The notes under the pieces were generated by a model. That model worked only from the letters and a program-made list of their open reading frames with translations. It ran no database searches and was not told the DNA's origin. Of a stretch of DNA of 64,000 nt, positions 1 to 10,245 are shown one piece after another. Source of the stretch: Lepidostoma basale. Lineage: Eukaryota; Arthropoda; Insecta; Trichoptera; Lepidostomatidae. Location of the stretch: NCBI GenBank assembly GCA_022606425.2, contig JAHDVF020000513.1, positions 186,001 to 250,000 of the forward strand. Direction: 5' to 3'. Each line of letters begins with the position of its first letter. Position 1 is the first letter of the stretch. The position numbers were made by a program, and so were the translations under genes.

Positions 1-570
1 AATAAAATAAACAAATAGATGGTATGGTGAAATGTCATTCTTCCAAATATACTATTAAACTTATATAAATACAAAGTCATCACAACCGCTACAAAAAAAT
101 CCACTGAAGAACTTATGCACAGAGATGAGGCTTAGAAAATTTATGATTAAAACATATGTAAAGTAAATTTCAGATGTTACGAGTAACACCAGACATGTAA
201 GGAATACTGACAAAATCTATCGTTTGTATACAAGCATCAAACTATAATATTGTTTATATATAGGTTTCTTATGGTGGGTTCTAAGCGAACACTAATTTTG
301 ATAACCTTTTCAGTTATAGTAAGTACTATAAAAAAATGTTGTGTATAAATGAAAACAGCGAAATATTGAAAGATTTTTGTATTCATTATCTGCAATACAA
401 TGTATAAAAATAAAATTAGTAATCGAGTATTTACCCAAATATCGAAACCGGTTGGCAATTTGTAGTCGAAACGGGGTAAGAACTGTTAACATATTTATAC
501 AATCAGTGTGTATAGTTGATTAATTTTTATTGAAATTATTTAAAGATAATGCACGGTGAGAAAGATTTAA
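1..570. other. AT-rich non-coding stretch
   Basis: No coding signal is recognised. Short minus-strand open frames here are low-complexity and Phe/Ile/Leu-rich with no known motif. It lies downstream of the last FLYWCH exon in the reading direction of the gene. Confidence 0.5.
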
Positions 571-584
571 ATTAAGTATCGTTA

Positions 585-1263
585 AGATAATCAAACGATT
601 TAACAGAAATCTCTTGATGGAAGTTCATTTTAAATAATAATTAAATAAAACGGTGTTTTTTATAACTACTTCCACATTTGTCTTTATTTCGACAGCGCCC
701 GTTTTCGCTAGGCTCGCTGTCGAAATAAAGACAAATGTGAACGTAGTTATATAGGGTGTTTTTTTTAGAGGTTTGGTTTTTAAACTGGCTACATTGTTTC
801 TACAGACTGTCAATTTGACAGTTGACAGTTGATTTGTAGTCAGTACGTTTTGCCATTTCACAATGAATAGACTGACGTCCTTGTAAATTTATTTTGAAAA
901 TCATGGTTCTGTTCGCCAAACTTATCTTGCACTACGTCCATTTTACTGTCGACATAACCGTCCATCCGAGAAAGTTATTCGGAAGACCATGGATCGTTTT
1001 CGCACCACGTACACTCTAGGGGATAATTCGCATCCACAAAGACGACAATTGTCGAAAATTGGATTTCACGATTGCGCTTCATTCGAGCTAGCCGTGGCGC
1101 TCATATGTCCGAAATCATATTTAAACAATACTGGCAATAATTATCTATTAAATAAAGTCAATATCATAGATATTAACATTATTTTAATGTGTTTTTTTTT
1201 TTTTTATGTTTTGTATACCTCTAAAAAAACACCCTATAAATAAAAAAAAACATCGTTTTATTT
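585..1263. mobile_element. Fold-back repeat F5, 11-bp target duplication, mariner inside
   Basis: The arms around 660-750 are inverted copies of each other (a stretch reading ACATTTGTCTTTATTTCGAC and its reverse complement). The element is flanked by the 11-bp direct repeat AAGTATCGTTA at 574-584 and 1264-1274. A second full copy in reverse orientation lies at 45745-45953 and a half copy at 42900-43010. The copy is interrupted by a mariner-like element at 754-1234; without it the right arm joins the AACATCGTTTTATTT end seen in the other copies. The long target duplication points to a retrotransposition-type insertion. Confidence 0.7.
754..1234 (+). mobile_element. Internally deleted mariner-like element
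   Basis: The ends are inverted repeats of about 20 bp (GGGTGTTTTTTTTAGAGGT at the left, its complement at 1215-1234), flanked by TA. Bases 896-1080 read as the helix-turn-helix start of an IS630/mariner-type transposase (motifs ALRPFYCRHNRPSEKVIRK and KTMDRF). A stop lies shortly upstream and the catalytic part is missing. It is a non-autonomous remnant inserted at a TA inside fold-back element F5. Confidence 0.7.
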
Positions 1264-1322
1264 AAGTATCGTTAGAAAAATAATGATCCAAATGATCATG
1301 TGCAACACTGCAAAAGTGAATT

Positions 1323-1585
1323 TTACAACTGATTAGAGTTTTGTAATGGACCCCCCACGCTAAATTTAATATCCTCGTTTATATTTCGATTCGGCAGCGG
1401 TGGGTGATTGTGCTCCTTGAAACTGAGCAGTATGCCATTGTAGGTGATTGCTGTAGACCTGCACGCGAACCGAGTTTTGGACGAGCATTTCCACCAACTC
1501 TTTCCATTGTAAACCAGAGTAGCCAGAGAATATGTATATCCGTTAATCATCAGCTTATAACCGTTCGCAGTCGGGATGTATCTTA
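1323..1585 (-). CDS. mod(mdg4): Alternative terminal exon 1 with FLYWCH zinc finger
   Basis: Read on the minus strand, a pyrimidine-rich tract ending in TTTCAG gives way to coding sequence after two bases, so the intron is phase 1 as in every sister exon. The peptide opens with RYIPTANGYKLMINGYTYS, followed by the FLYWCH core: aromatic-rich start, SWWKCSS, a second Cys about 8 residues later, and the HNH triad (EHNHPP). About 25 residues follow before the stop. FLYWCH fingers bind zinc and serve as DNA- or protein-contact modules; in mod(mdg4) each alternative finger gives the BTB protein a different partner. In reading order this is the most 3' exon in the window. Confidence 0.8.
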
Positions 1586-1628
1586 CTGAAATAAAAATAA
1601 TAACTTAATTATAACACAACGTTTTAGT

Positions 1629-2205
1629 ACCGTTTTAGTACCGTGACGTTTTAAGCTTAGGAACACTCGTATATACCGCATGTTTTTAAATATTTTTTAA
1701 AAATAGGGCTAATGGATTTTATGCATTATGTTTAAAGTTTACCTATAAAATGATATATCAAGCTTAAATTGTTCAGGTTGCATTATCGAAATTTCGTATA
1801 TTTGATTTTTCTTTCTAGGTTGCCACAAGCACAAATAAATATAATTTTTAAATTTTTATAAAAAAAATTATTGAAGGCAAACATTAAAAAATCAAAGTAT
1901 GTTGTATCAGTTCTCGTCTATTATCACTTGAAATTTAATTCTTTCAAGTGATATCCTTTTGATCCTTTATATCAACCTCACCATAAATGGTAACCCTAGT
2001 GCTCGATTTCTAAAAAAATCACTTTTTCAATAAGATCGACCAACGTCAGAAGGTTAATTTTTCTTGCAGATAGTGTATACATGTCGCTAGCCACACAAAA
2101 AATTGTTTAAATTCCTACTGGAATCATTTTTAATGCAAAGTGGCCTTACGGTATTGATGGTGCGCCTACGTAGCGACCACCAGTGGCCTTACGGTATTGA
2201 AGTGG
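1629..2205 (+). mobile_element. piggyBac-like TTAA short element, copy 1
   Basis: The right end is followed by TTAA at 2206-2209 and contains two copies of the motif GGCCTTACGGTATTGA. The same roughly 550-bp element is present in the opposite direction at 58996-59547, where both ends carry TTAA. The left end here is slightly decayed (CCGTTTTAGTACCGTG). No coding region is visible, so it is non-autonomous. Confidence 0.6.
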
Positions 2206-2224
2206 TTAACAACCACAGTGCCAA

Positions 2225-2760
2225 CCGACTCAGAGTCTCAGTCACGTATCGACAGTAGTCACTACTGCAGCTCACTGTTTGCCGGAAACCTCAAAAAGCA
2301 ACTGAATAGACTTCAATCTATAATGAATGCTAAGGCGCATTTAATATGCGGTCCATTGAAATTCGCTCACGTAACCTCAATGTTCTACCGACTGAGTCTG
2401 TCTACTTGTCCACAAAACCCTACATAGACAAGCACCCCACTACCTCATTGCAAGCTCATTGACCTGAACGTTGACATCTGCAAGAAAATAATCTTTAAAT
2501 AAACTTCTAGTCCCATGGCGTCAAGGAGCTTCAAATTTCACCTATCGTGCTTTTGGAATCGCGGGATCGGCAACGTGGAATAAACTGCCTTTACATATTC
2601 GCAATTAAGAAAAAAAAAAAGAGATTTCAGAAGCTCTCTTAAAACCTTCCTTTTTAAGAGAAGCTTTCCAGACAAAGAGCACCCTTGAAGTGAAACTCTC
2701 ACGATAATGGTCCTATAAAAATAATCATTATCATCTGCCAATGGGCAATGAAACTTAAAT
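2225..2760 (+). mobile_element. L2/CR1-like LINE fragment (end of reverse transcriptase ORF)
   Basis: Translation gives the typical post-RT motif of L2-like LINEs (YCSSLFAGNLKKQLNRLQSI, then NAKAHLICG). Further on, near 2530-2690, come FWNRGIGNVE and SLKTFLF, which match the usual end of this protein. Frames are broken. A related, better-kept C-terminus is at 12075-12480. Confidence 0.6.
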
Positions 2761-3054
2761 GTTAAATGAAAAAAGGGCAATTAAATTAATTAAAATTAAA
2801 AAAAAATTAAATCTATCATTATGAATCGAACCTCAAAATTCCTAGAAAATTCAGTTGTAATGTAACTGTTTATTTTTATGTATTGAACCTCATAAACGCA
2901 AAAAAATCAGCTGTAAATTTACCTTTCCTCATCATTAGTTCTAAGAAAAACCTCAAAATTGTTTTATTTAACAACTCAAAAATTTGAATTATACACTTTC
3001 TCCCCTACCCTCAAGATTTTTAAATTCAATATAAGGAAACACTGTTTGGAGATT

Positions 3055-3700
3055 AGGTTCAGTTTGAGAATGCCCTCGCAAGGCGAAACAAATTTGTCAC
3101 AATTTATATAAATTAAATCCAAGTAAAACTACTAAACAATCGTGTTTACTATTATAAATTAATATGGAGTTTTAGAAAACTAATACCTCAACCATCAATA
3201 ACAAAACACACTATACATAATATTGGAGAACAACATAATTTATAAAAAAATATATGTATATTGGAAGGGAAAAAGAGGATGTTTACCAATTGACATGTAA
3301 TTATTGTGATGCATTATATCTAGGTAAAACTGCTAGAAATGTAAATGTAAGGGTAAAGGAACATCTCTTATGTCTAAATGGTCATGGTTTTTCTAAGTTT
3401 GCCAACCGTCTAGAGACAAACCATACCTTTCATAAAGATTCTGGCCTAAAAATGCTTCATATAAAATCCCCAGGTCTAAAATTAGATAACTTGGAAGTAG
3501 TTGAAATTAAAAAAGCCCCTAATAATAATTTACCCATAATAAATAATCCTAATAGCCCAATCAATAAGACCGTTATTACCTAACACAATTTATGTGAATT
3601 TTTCGCGATAGCTGTTTCGCCAACCTACGTTGGCATCATCAGATGTTACAAACAACTAAATTTCGCGACAAACTCATAAAAATAAATTGTGATACGTAAT
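3055..3700 (+). mobile_element. Penelope-like element, 3' fragment
   Basis: Contains the GIY-YIG endonuclease reading frame described separately. It is bordered by two hairpin motifs: TGAGAATGCC...GGCGAAAC at about 3066-3090 on the plus strand and CTGATGA...GGCGAAAC at 3614-3642 on the minus strand. A related non-coding stretch with the same hairpin is at about 8660-8900. No reverse transcriptase motifs remain. Confidence 0.6.
3254..3583 (+). pseudogene. GIY-YIG endonuclease domain of a Penelope-like retroelement
   Basis: A 109-residue open frame. Residues about 11-36 show the GIY-YIG layout (VYQLTCNYCDALYLGKTARN), followed by VRVKEH; Val-Tyr replaces the usual Ile-Tyr. In Penelope-like elements this nuclease follows the reverse transcriptase and nicks the target for insertion. 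Here it stands alone without the RT and is not expected to be a host gene. The C-terminal part is rich in Asn, Pro and Lys and ends at a stop before the terminal hairpin region. Confidence 0.65.
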
Positions 3701-4478
3701 AACTACAAATAGAAATATATCCACTAAAGCAAAGATGGCAACATATAATGGAGTTCTAGTGCCAAACTATGGAAGTTTAACTTGGCGCTGGGAAAAGATG
3801 GATGAAAGTAGGATAAAGGCGTAGAAATGAGATCACTGAGAAAAATGTGCGGGAAAACGATATACTCGTATGATAAAGTACCGAACGACGAAATAAGGAA
3901 GAAATGTAAGCCAGATGATTACATCATAAGTAAAATGAAAAAAGTATCACTCTGATGGTTTGGACATATGGAAAAAATGGATCAGGTAAGAATGGTTAGA
4001 ATGTTGTATACACGCAGTGTGAGTGGAAAAAGAAGCCGCGGAAAACCAAGAAAAGCAAGCATTACAAATATACTTGGAAAATTGAAAATAACTTAAAATA
4101 ACCAACTAATTATTAAAATACACGACATGTTTCAGTTTGTATTATATTATATTTTTTTACACCTGAAGATGGGGAGGTATCCTCCGAAACATGTCGTGTT
4201 TTTTAATATTTTTTAAATAATTAGTGGATTAATCAAAGTTATTTTCAATTTCCCAAGTATATTACTATGGAATTTCAGTGTTAATGTCTGAGCGTTCAAT
4301 AAGTTAAGCATTCCAAAATTAATCAAATACCAAAAGCCGGACACATTCGAAATCGAAAAAAATTACGAGCGTGCATGTTACGATGTATGAATGTAGAGGA
4401 ATTCGAAAGGTATGTCAGGACAGAGCAGTGTGACGATCCATCCTCTATGCCTACCCCTCCGGTGAAACGGCGTGATGG
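3701..4478 (+). mobile_element. LINE-A fragment, decayed, interrupted by F2
   Basis: Nucleotide sequence follows the 12.5-13.4 kb copy (from AATAGAAATATATCCAC to the 3' end GAAACGGCGTGATGGTTA) with many indels and an in-frame stop. Bases 4064-4305 are a foreign fold-back element flanked by the 7-bp repeat AAGCATT. Confidence 0.65.
4064..4305 (+). mobile_element. Fold-back element F2 inside LINE-A
   Basis: Bounded by a 7-bp direct repeat AAGCATT (4057-4063, 4306-4312) and absent from the corresponding site of other LINE-A copies, so both ends are defined. It carries the hammerhead-like motif at 4163-4195: CTGAAGA, a GGAGG/CCTCC hairpin, GAAACATGTC. Related copies lie at 15545-15660 (minus) and 18380-18550 (plus). 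Confidence 0.6.
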
Positions 4479-4486
4479 TTATTGAT

Positions 4487-4785
4487 TCATAAAAAAGGCG
4501 CTCTATAAATTATCCAATTAATTATTATTATTATATTATAACTTACCCCAAGCTTAACTTTAACAAAAGTTCCATCTGACGTGACGTGATATACCGGAGG
4601 ATCGTGATTGTGGGATTCGTGATGCTTCACGAGAATACCGTTCTTGGTGGTGGCGCTGGACTTGCAGTTCTTGGTCTTCGCGCAAGTGCAGTACCACCAG
4701 GTCTTGCCGGCGTGTGCGCGCTTGTAGAAGTAGGTGTACCGATTTACCATCAGCAGGTGTCCCCTCGCCGTTGAGACGTAACTCG
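4487..4785 (-). CDS. mod(mdg4): Alternative exon 2 with FLYWCH zinc finger
   Basis: The acceptor is CTTGTAG followed by CG and then codons, phase 1. The peptide has the usual lead (SYVSTARGHLLMVNRYTY), TWWYCTC, a Cys in KNCKSS, the HNH triad (SHNHDPPVYH) and the DGTFVKV end. Unlike its sisters it does not stop right after that motif. At 4541-4547 the minus strand reads GGG then GTAAGT, a strong 5' splice site. The exon may therefore be internal with coding end 4547. If the donor is not used the frame runs on through low-complexity Ile-rich sequence to a stop at 4487. Confidence 0.75.
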
Positions 4786-4808
4786 CTACAAGATTAAACC
4801 AAGAGTCA

Positions 4809-4830
4809 ATAATAATAATAATAATAATAA
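4809..4830. repeat. AAT microsatellite
   Basis: About seven perfect AAT units just upstream of the acceptor of exon 2. Similar runs occur near 33135 and 35828. Confidence 0.8.
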
Positions 4831-5157
4831 CATTTTGGCTAATTTGTATTGCGCCATTTTCGTGAATAACTTACCTCAAAGGCACTTTGACAATGATTTT
4901 AGTTAATTGAAAGCAAGCATCTGATCAAATTTGGGACCTTGAAAATAGTACACAGAATGATCATGGCAACATACAGTACTAACAAACTAATCAAAAACTC
5001 AGCCATACGTAGTCATTGGTCTAGAAACTGTAACAGATATCACTTAACGAATCCACGGACAAAGAAAAGACAATCAAGGATAAGAACTAAAACTCTACAA
5101 TGACATCTCAATAGTCCTAAAGTTTCTTTTCTGAAAATAATTTTAAAATATTCATCA

Positions 5158-5580
5158 TCATCATCATCAGCCGTCTGTCATCCACTGTTGAATGTAGGCC
5201 TCTCCCAAAGCCCACCACCGCCCCCTATCCATTGCTGCTCCCATCCATCCATGTCCAGCAATCCTCTTCAGATCGTCGGTCCAGCGGGCAGGGGGACGTC
5301 CAACTCTGCGGAATCCTGTACGCGGTCTCCATTCCAGTCATCTCATCGGTTCTCCGACAGATATGGCCAGTCCATCGTCACTTCAGCCAGCCCATCCTCA
5401 GAGCCACCTCAGTCACTTTGGTTTGTTGACGAATAAATTCGTTTCTAAATCTGTCCTTCGAGGTTATTCCAAGCATGGCTCTTTCCATGGCGCGCTGGGC
5501 AACCTTGAATCTGTAGACTAGACCTTTTGTCAATGTCCACGTCTCGGCTCCGTACGTCATTTTAAAATAAGCCTCAAAAA
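5158..5580 (-). mobile_element. LINE-D 3' fragment (RTE-type reverse transcriptase end)
   Basis: The minus strand encodes the familiar lepidopteran post-RT sequence (YGAETWTLTKGL, then KVAQRAMERAMLGI) and in other frames the final part. The element ends in a TGATGATGATGA-type simple repeat, seen on the plus strand as CATCATCATCATCATCAG. Frames are broken. Confidence 0.6.
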
Positions 5581-5718
5581 TTATATTATAGCACATACGA
5601 TGTAAATAACAGTGAACTTTTATAACACGATCGGGTTTTTCAAAAAAAAAAAATACCACCTCACCGTTAAGGCCCCGTCGATGATTATTGGTACCTGATA
5701 TTAAAAGATAGCTTATGG

Positions 5719-5994
5719 CAGTGTTTCTTAACCGTATTGAAAGAATCGCCCCCTTTACCACAGCAAAATGATCCAACGCCCCAGTGATTGCCAAAGTCAG
5801 GGAGACCTGATACGGCACGCGAAGAATTTATTTAATTTTAATGATGTATTTAATTTCAACTTTGTAATTATAAATAAATATAGATAATGTTTATCCATAT
5901 TTTAATATCTGATATAACTATTATAGGAGGGGGGAGCATTTGATTTTTTTTCTTGTAAAGGAAGTGATGGTCCAGAAAAGGTTGGGAACCATTG
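5719..5994. mobile_element. hAT-like short element, probable
   Basis: The left end reads CAGTGTTTCTTAACC and the right end GGTTGGGAACCATTG, imperfect inverted repeats of the CAGTGGTTCCCAACC type common in hAT elements. The flanking 8 bp do not match, so the ends are uncertain. A LINE-B/SINE-2-type tail (GGGAGACCTGATACGGCAC) sits inside at about 5780-5825. Confidence 0.4.
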
Positions 5995-6004
5995 GTTTAG
6001 ACAA

Positions 6005-6162
6005 ATAATGCCTCGTGAGGAGTCGGAGAAATCGACGTGCGTGTATTACACGATGTATGAATGTTGATGAATCCAGAGAAGTATGTCAGAAAAAAAGTGT
6101 GGCAGTTCATTATTTCTACCTAGCCTTCGGAGAGACGGCGTGACGGTTAGTTAGTTAGTTAA
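6005..6162 (+). mobile_element. LINE-A 3' end fragment
   Basis: Matches the last 150 bp of LINE-A, including the final codons and the terminal GTTAGTTAGTTAGTTA run. Coding frame is broken. Confidence 0.65.
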
Positions 6163-6584
6163 AAATAATGGTGAAGAAAATATACATTAATTGTATGAAT
6201 CGGATGGAAGAATTGAAAAATATATAAAAATAAAATACTCAAAAATGTAGAAGAAAGTTGAATAAATGTTAAATTGAAAAAAAAAACAGGAAGGTTAAAG
6301 GCATTAAAACTAGTATAGTTATAAAGCAAAAGTTTTATTTTATAAATGCTCTCGTTTTAAAATCACAAAACAATTTTAAAACAGATGTGTAGCTTAGCCA
6401 TAGAATAATAATATTTGTTAATATTTATACCTTGTTTCTTCAAGGTATAAATATTATGTATAATATCTTCTTGTGCTGATGAAGTAAAGGACTTGGATCT
6501 TCTGCCATCCAGATGTTCAGCTCTAATGGCTATTTCTCCTGCATCTCTCGGAAATGTGATTTGGTGATTGTTTTATATATTATA

Positions 6585-6716
6585 ACAGTACTTCCTTTTT
6601 TTATACCAGACCAAATACAGCGTGACAATCACACTACCATTGCTGGGTATCGAATCCGAGGGTTTCGGTATGGCAGTCAGAGCTCTTACCACTCTCCCAC
6701 GAAGGTCATCATAGTT
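6585..6716 (-). mobile_element. SINE-1 fragment (tRNA-derived)
   Basis: On the minus strand the sequence shows GACCTTCGTGGGAGAGTGGTA, then a B-box-like GGATTCGATACCC and TGATTGTCACGCTGT. This is the head of the SINE seen in full at 23848-24110. Confidence 0.65.
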
Positions 6717-6826
6717 AGCATATTATGAAATAAAATAAAAAATCCCTTTCGTTATAAGGATCAAAGTAATGGCAACATAATCTAGAGTACAATAGTTTTT
6801 AACAGAATACCATCCGTATGGGTAAT

Positions 6827-7038
6827 TTATGAGTATTTATTCCTTCCATGGTTATGCTGCTCGTTCACGTACACGATGGTGTCTTCGATGGTGTGGATTT
6901 TAGCCTTGCAGCCACGATTGTTGTGGGTGGAGCATTTCCACCGTGTCTTATTAGTCGCCAGGTGAGTTATGTGCTTTCCGTAAGTAAAATGGCCGTATTT
7001 AATTAACTTGGAACCACATCGCCCGGGAATATACACAG
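6827..7038 (-). CDS. mod(mdg4): Alternative terminal exon 3 with short FLYWCH finger
   Basis: The acceptor TTCATTTCAG is followed by CT and codons, phase 1 as in the sister exons. The peptide begins VYIPGRCGSKLIKYGHFTY. The core has RWKCSTH, a Cys in RGCKAK and the triad QHNHGR. It stops five residues after the triad, so the usual PPxY...DGxYIK end is missing. The tip is basic (GRNKYS). The NGY of the sisters is replaced by KYGHF. Splice site and zinc ligands are intact, so it is probably functional but divergent. Confidence 0.72.
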
Positions 7039-7077
7039 CTGAAATGAATTAGAGAGGTTTTTGATGAATGAATTAGA

Positions 7078-7632
7078 GAATCATGTTAGAGATGGTTCAG
7101 AAAAGATTTCTGAGATATCTCTACATGAGGGAGTTTGGTAGTTATCCGTAGCTTTATCCCATTGCATTCCTCTTGGGCATGCTGGGGACCAATAGTTTAC
7201 AGATAAGAAGGGATGGGTGCACACTTACCCATTTCTTCAGACTTATCAGGGGATTCATTGAGAATTCCGTCATCTTGGAGGCTATCCATCTTTATGTTCC
7301 GGATGGTTATCTTCGACAGCGTCAGCACAGACTGTTTTATCTCCCAACATGCAGAACCAACCTGCCTCTGGTGATGCCGGTGGGGAGAGCAATCAATCTG
7401 CTGAATATGATCGCTTCGGAAATCGATGTCTTTCATATTCGTGAAAGTACGTTCAGAAGACAAATACTCTCGACTTTGGAGAGTATCTTGTATTCCTAAT
7501 GTCGAACCATCTCTCATGCGTTCCTGGTATTATATAATTATTATGTTTTACCTGTTCTCAATAGATGCCTTAAACTATTATATAAAAAATGTTTGTAATG
7601 TCTTTTGAGAAAATAAACTGATTTGATTTGAA
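7078..7632 (+). mobile_element. LINE-C 3' fragment
   Basis: Translates in broken frames to a jockey/I-type post-RT region (MVQKRFLRYLYMREFG, then RRDGCTLTHFFRLI and HLYVPDGYLRQ). Its 3' tail runs through TAATGTCTTTTGAGAAAATAA to CTGATTTGATTTGA. The same tail in reverse occurs at 14395, 22163, 24616 and 62533. Confidence 0.65.
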
Positions 7633-7639
7633 ACTGATT

Positions 7640-8650
7640 TGATATTTTATAGGCATTCAAAAATCATCAAATATTCATTACATTTATATATTTTTTAAAT
7701 AATTTCGGGAGGGTCTTTACCAATATTAAGCTTCGCCTTTTAATGTGCAAAGGCCTCCACAAAGTTACACGTGCAAGTTGCGACAAGTTGTGAAAGATAC
7801 TAAAACACGTAGAAGTCGACTTGCAGGTAGTTTTTCACAGTAATAAGCACTCGTGAAAGTCTTGCCAGTTGACACTTTGCTTTAAATAATGTCTTTTCAG
7901 ATCATTTTTGCTCCATTATTACCACTTAATTTAACATTTTTTCTACCATAATTATAAAAATAAACCCTTCTGAATTCAAACTAATTTAAAAATAATTTTT
8001 AAGGCAATAACAGTCGGCTTTTAAATTATAAACTAACTTTAAAAAAATATTTATAAATGGATTTATTGGCACAAAAAATATTAATCATCAATATATTAGC
8101 AATTTACATCGGTATCTAGTCGTATTTAAAAAAAAACGTGAACAAAACAAAATAAAATAAAACTAGTATAAGAATACAATTTTTATTTGTCAAAAAAATA
8201 TTAAATTAAAAACTCAATGCAAGTTAACAAAACGTCAAAAAAGATGTCACTTAAATATACAGTTAAAATAAGAAAACTTATATCTATCCAATCAAATCAG
8301 AATGATTTTAATAATTGAATTAGTTGCTTATCGAAATTCAAATATTCATTAAAAAATGCGCATTTCTTTTATGAGATAAAGATTCTCAAAGTGCGGGGAT
8401 AACACCAACCGAACAACGATTAAACGGTTTGGGGAAGCGATGGCAGCCTTGAGTGCATTTTAGAATCATATATAAACATCGGAGTGCCGAAACAATGAAT
8501 ATCTGTAAATCATTTATTCTCGTGATTTATTCAGCGGTTGACAAAACCGGAACAAAATTTTAAAATATATTTCCAAGTTTACTCTTATTATAAAAATTAA
8601 ATTATAAATATAAGTAAAAAGTATATAAAATTATAAAGAAATAGCGATTG
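7640..8650. other. AT-rich intron sequence
   Basis: No gene, splice-flanked exon or recognised repeat was found. Homopolymer-rich sequence between the LINE-C fragment and a Penelope-related hairpin region. Confidence 0.45.
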
Positions 8651-8659
8651 CTTTGTCGG

Positions 8660-8900
8660 GTTTACAGAGATTTTATTTATTTATATATAAAAATATACAA
8701 ATACTTGATACAAATTTGTTTCGCCTTGTGAGAACAATCTCAAACGAATGTTTTATTTTGAAAATGCCCTCGCAAGGCGAATCAAATTTGTAACAGAATA
8801 TTTTTATATTTTTATATACAAATAAAAATTAACGTAACACCAATAAACCAATCGCGTTATCATTAAAATTTATAATGGAGTTTCACAAAATAAAAAACAT
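8660..8900. repeat. Penelope-related fold-back segment (F7)
   Basis: Inverted arms meet at about 8740 (GTTTCGCCTTGTGAGA on one side, CTCGCAAGGCGAATC on the other). The right arm and the following TATAATGGAGTTT match the region upstream of the GIY-YIG frame at 3062-3170. Confidence 0.5.
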
Positions 8901-9408
8901 TATCAATCAATCAAATAAGAATATTAAATGGTCAACAAAAAATATAAATACAGATTTTTAAACAATAGTTTAGATATAACATTGTAATAAAAGAGATTTT
9001 TTTAAACGTTTACGTAGTTAAACGTGTAGAAAGAAAGAATTAAAATTAAAATCAAAGGGGAAGTTTTCGAGGGTTACTAACTAACTATGGTATAATTTTA
9101 TCAATAAAGAAGGTAAAGGATGAAATAAGTAGGAACACTTTTGGTTTGAAACGTGTTTCATATGTGTATTAGCAACATAATTCTAAGTAATATTATAAAA
9201 TAGTGAAGAAATGTTATCAAACAAAAACATTAATTTAAAAAAAAAACATTCTTAAATATAAACAACAAACTCTTACAAGCAAATACGTAATTAATGAAAA
9301 AGTTATGTCAAAGATGTCAACAAAATTTTGAAAGGCACAGATTACCCACGTATTCGATGGCAACATTGTGTTAAAATAAATGATGTTACAATGAAGAATT
9401 ACATTTTT

Positions 9409-9628
9409 AAGGATTAATTGTATCTCAATAGAGACGAAGACGTAAATTGTTTTCTGGGAACAGAATATGGTAGTCGAGGCCCTTACAGGACTTATGACCT
9501 GTCTTTGGTTGGGTTAAGCGATCGCTTTATGTCAACAACATTCCCCATTCCGCCCTTTTTACGACCACATATTCTGTTCCCGGAAAACAATTTACATCTT
9601 CGTCTCTATTGAGATACAATTAATCCTT
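9409..9628. mobile_element. Short inverted-repeat element (MITE-H), complete copy
   Basis: Arms of about 65 bp begin AAGGATTAATTGTATCTCAA and end in its complement, enclosing about 90 bp with GCGATCGCTTTATGT. Truncated copies are at 11784-11958 and 30718-30890. No coding capacity; superfamily not determined. Confidence 0.75.
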
Positions 9629-9844
9629 GAAAATGATTTACCCGCAATGGGTAAAATCCAGTATTTGTCTACAAGTATTTTTATACATTCAAAATGAAGA
9701 ATTACATTTATTTGATACTATTCTGAACCACATGTAAATACGGAATACGAGTATAAGTGATTAGTAATCGAAATATTACTTATTTGTACATGTCATGAAA
9801 CGCCACTTTGCATGACACAACAGCAAGACTTTCAGTAAATCCGA

Positions 9845-10128
9845 CTCCCTGATGTCCTAGAGTGGTTCTCATGATCCCGCGATTCCAGGGCAATGTGACC
9901 TTACAATCAGGCTCGTAGCAGACACGTATAGAGCGTATGGCATATCTTCGACGTCACAAAACCGAGACCCACCAGCTAAGGGAAGGTAATTCCTACAGAA
10001 AATCCCCGAAGAAGGCAACGGGAAACAACTCCAGTAACATTTATCAGGAAATCGTTGTGGCGAAAAAGCATTTGTCACAGTGTTCGCCAACGTCAGGGAG
10101 ACCTGACACGGTACTATAAGAAGAAGTA
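9845..10128 (+). mobile_element. SINE-2 copy with LINE-B-type tail
   Basis: Shares CCAGCTAAGGGAAGGTAA, GAAGGCAACGGGAAAC and the tail CGCCAACGTCAGGGAGACC...AAGAAGAAG with the reverse copy at 56675-57062. The last 50 bp match the 3' end of LINE-B at 48200-48245, which suggests mobilisation by LINE-B. Confidence 0.6.
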
Positions 10129-10245
10129 TCGAAAGAGAATTTTTTTTCACAAACTAAATACGACGTTAAATATAACAATTTATTTATTTTTAAATGGAAC
10201 AGCTACATGTGACACATAAAGTATTGATAATCGAACTGAAAATAG

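Noticed and set aside
237..861. Minus-strand open frames at the left edge
   Set aside because: Low-complexity peptides; part of the second falls in the F5 arm. No motif or splice support.
3254..3583. Host GIY-YIG nuclease gene
   Set aside because: The domain type, flanking hairpins and lack of exon structure indicate a Penelope-like fragment.
4586..4774. Plus-strand open frame over exon 2
   Set aside because: Shadow of the FLYWCH exon on the other strand; the same holds at 1404, 14957 and 35241.
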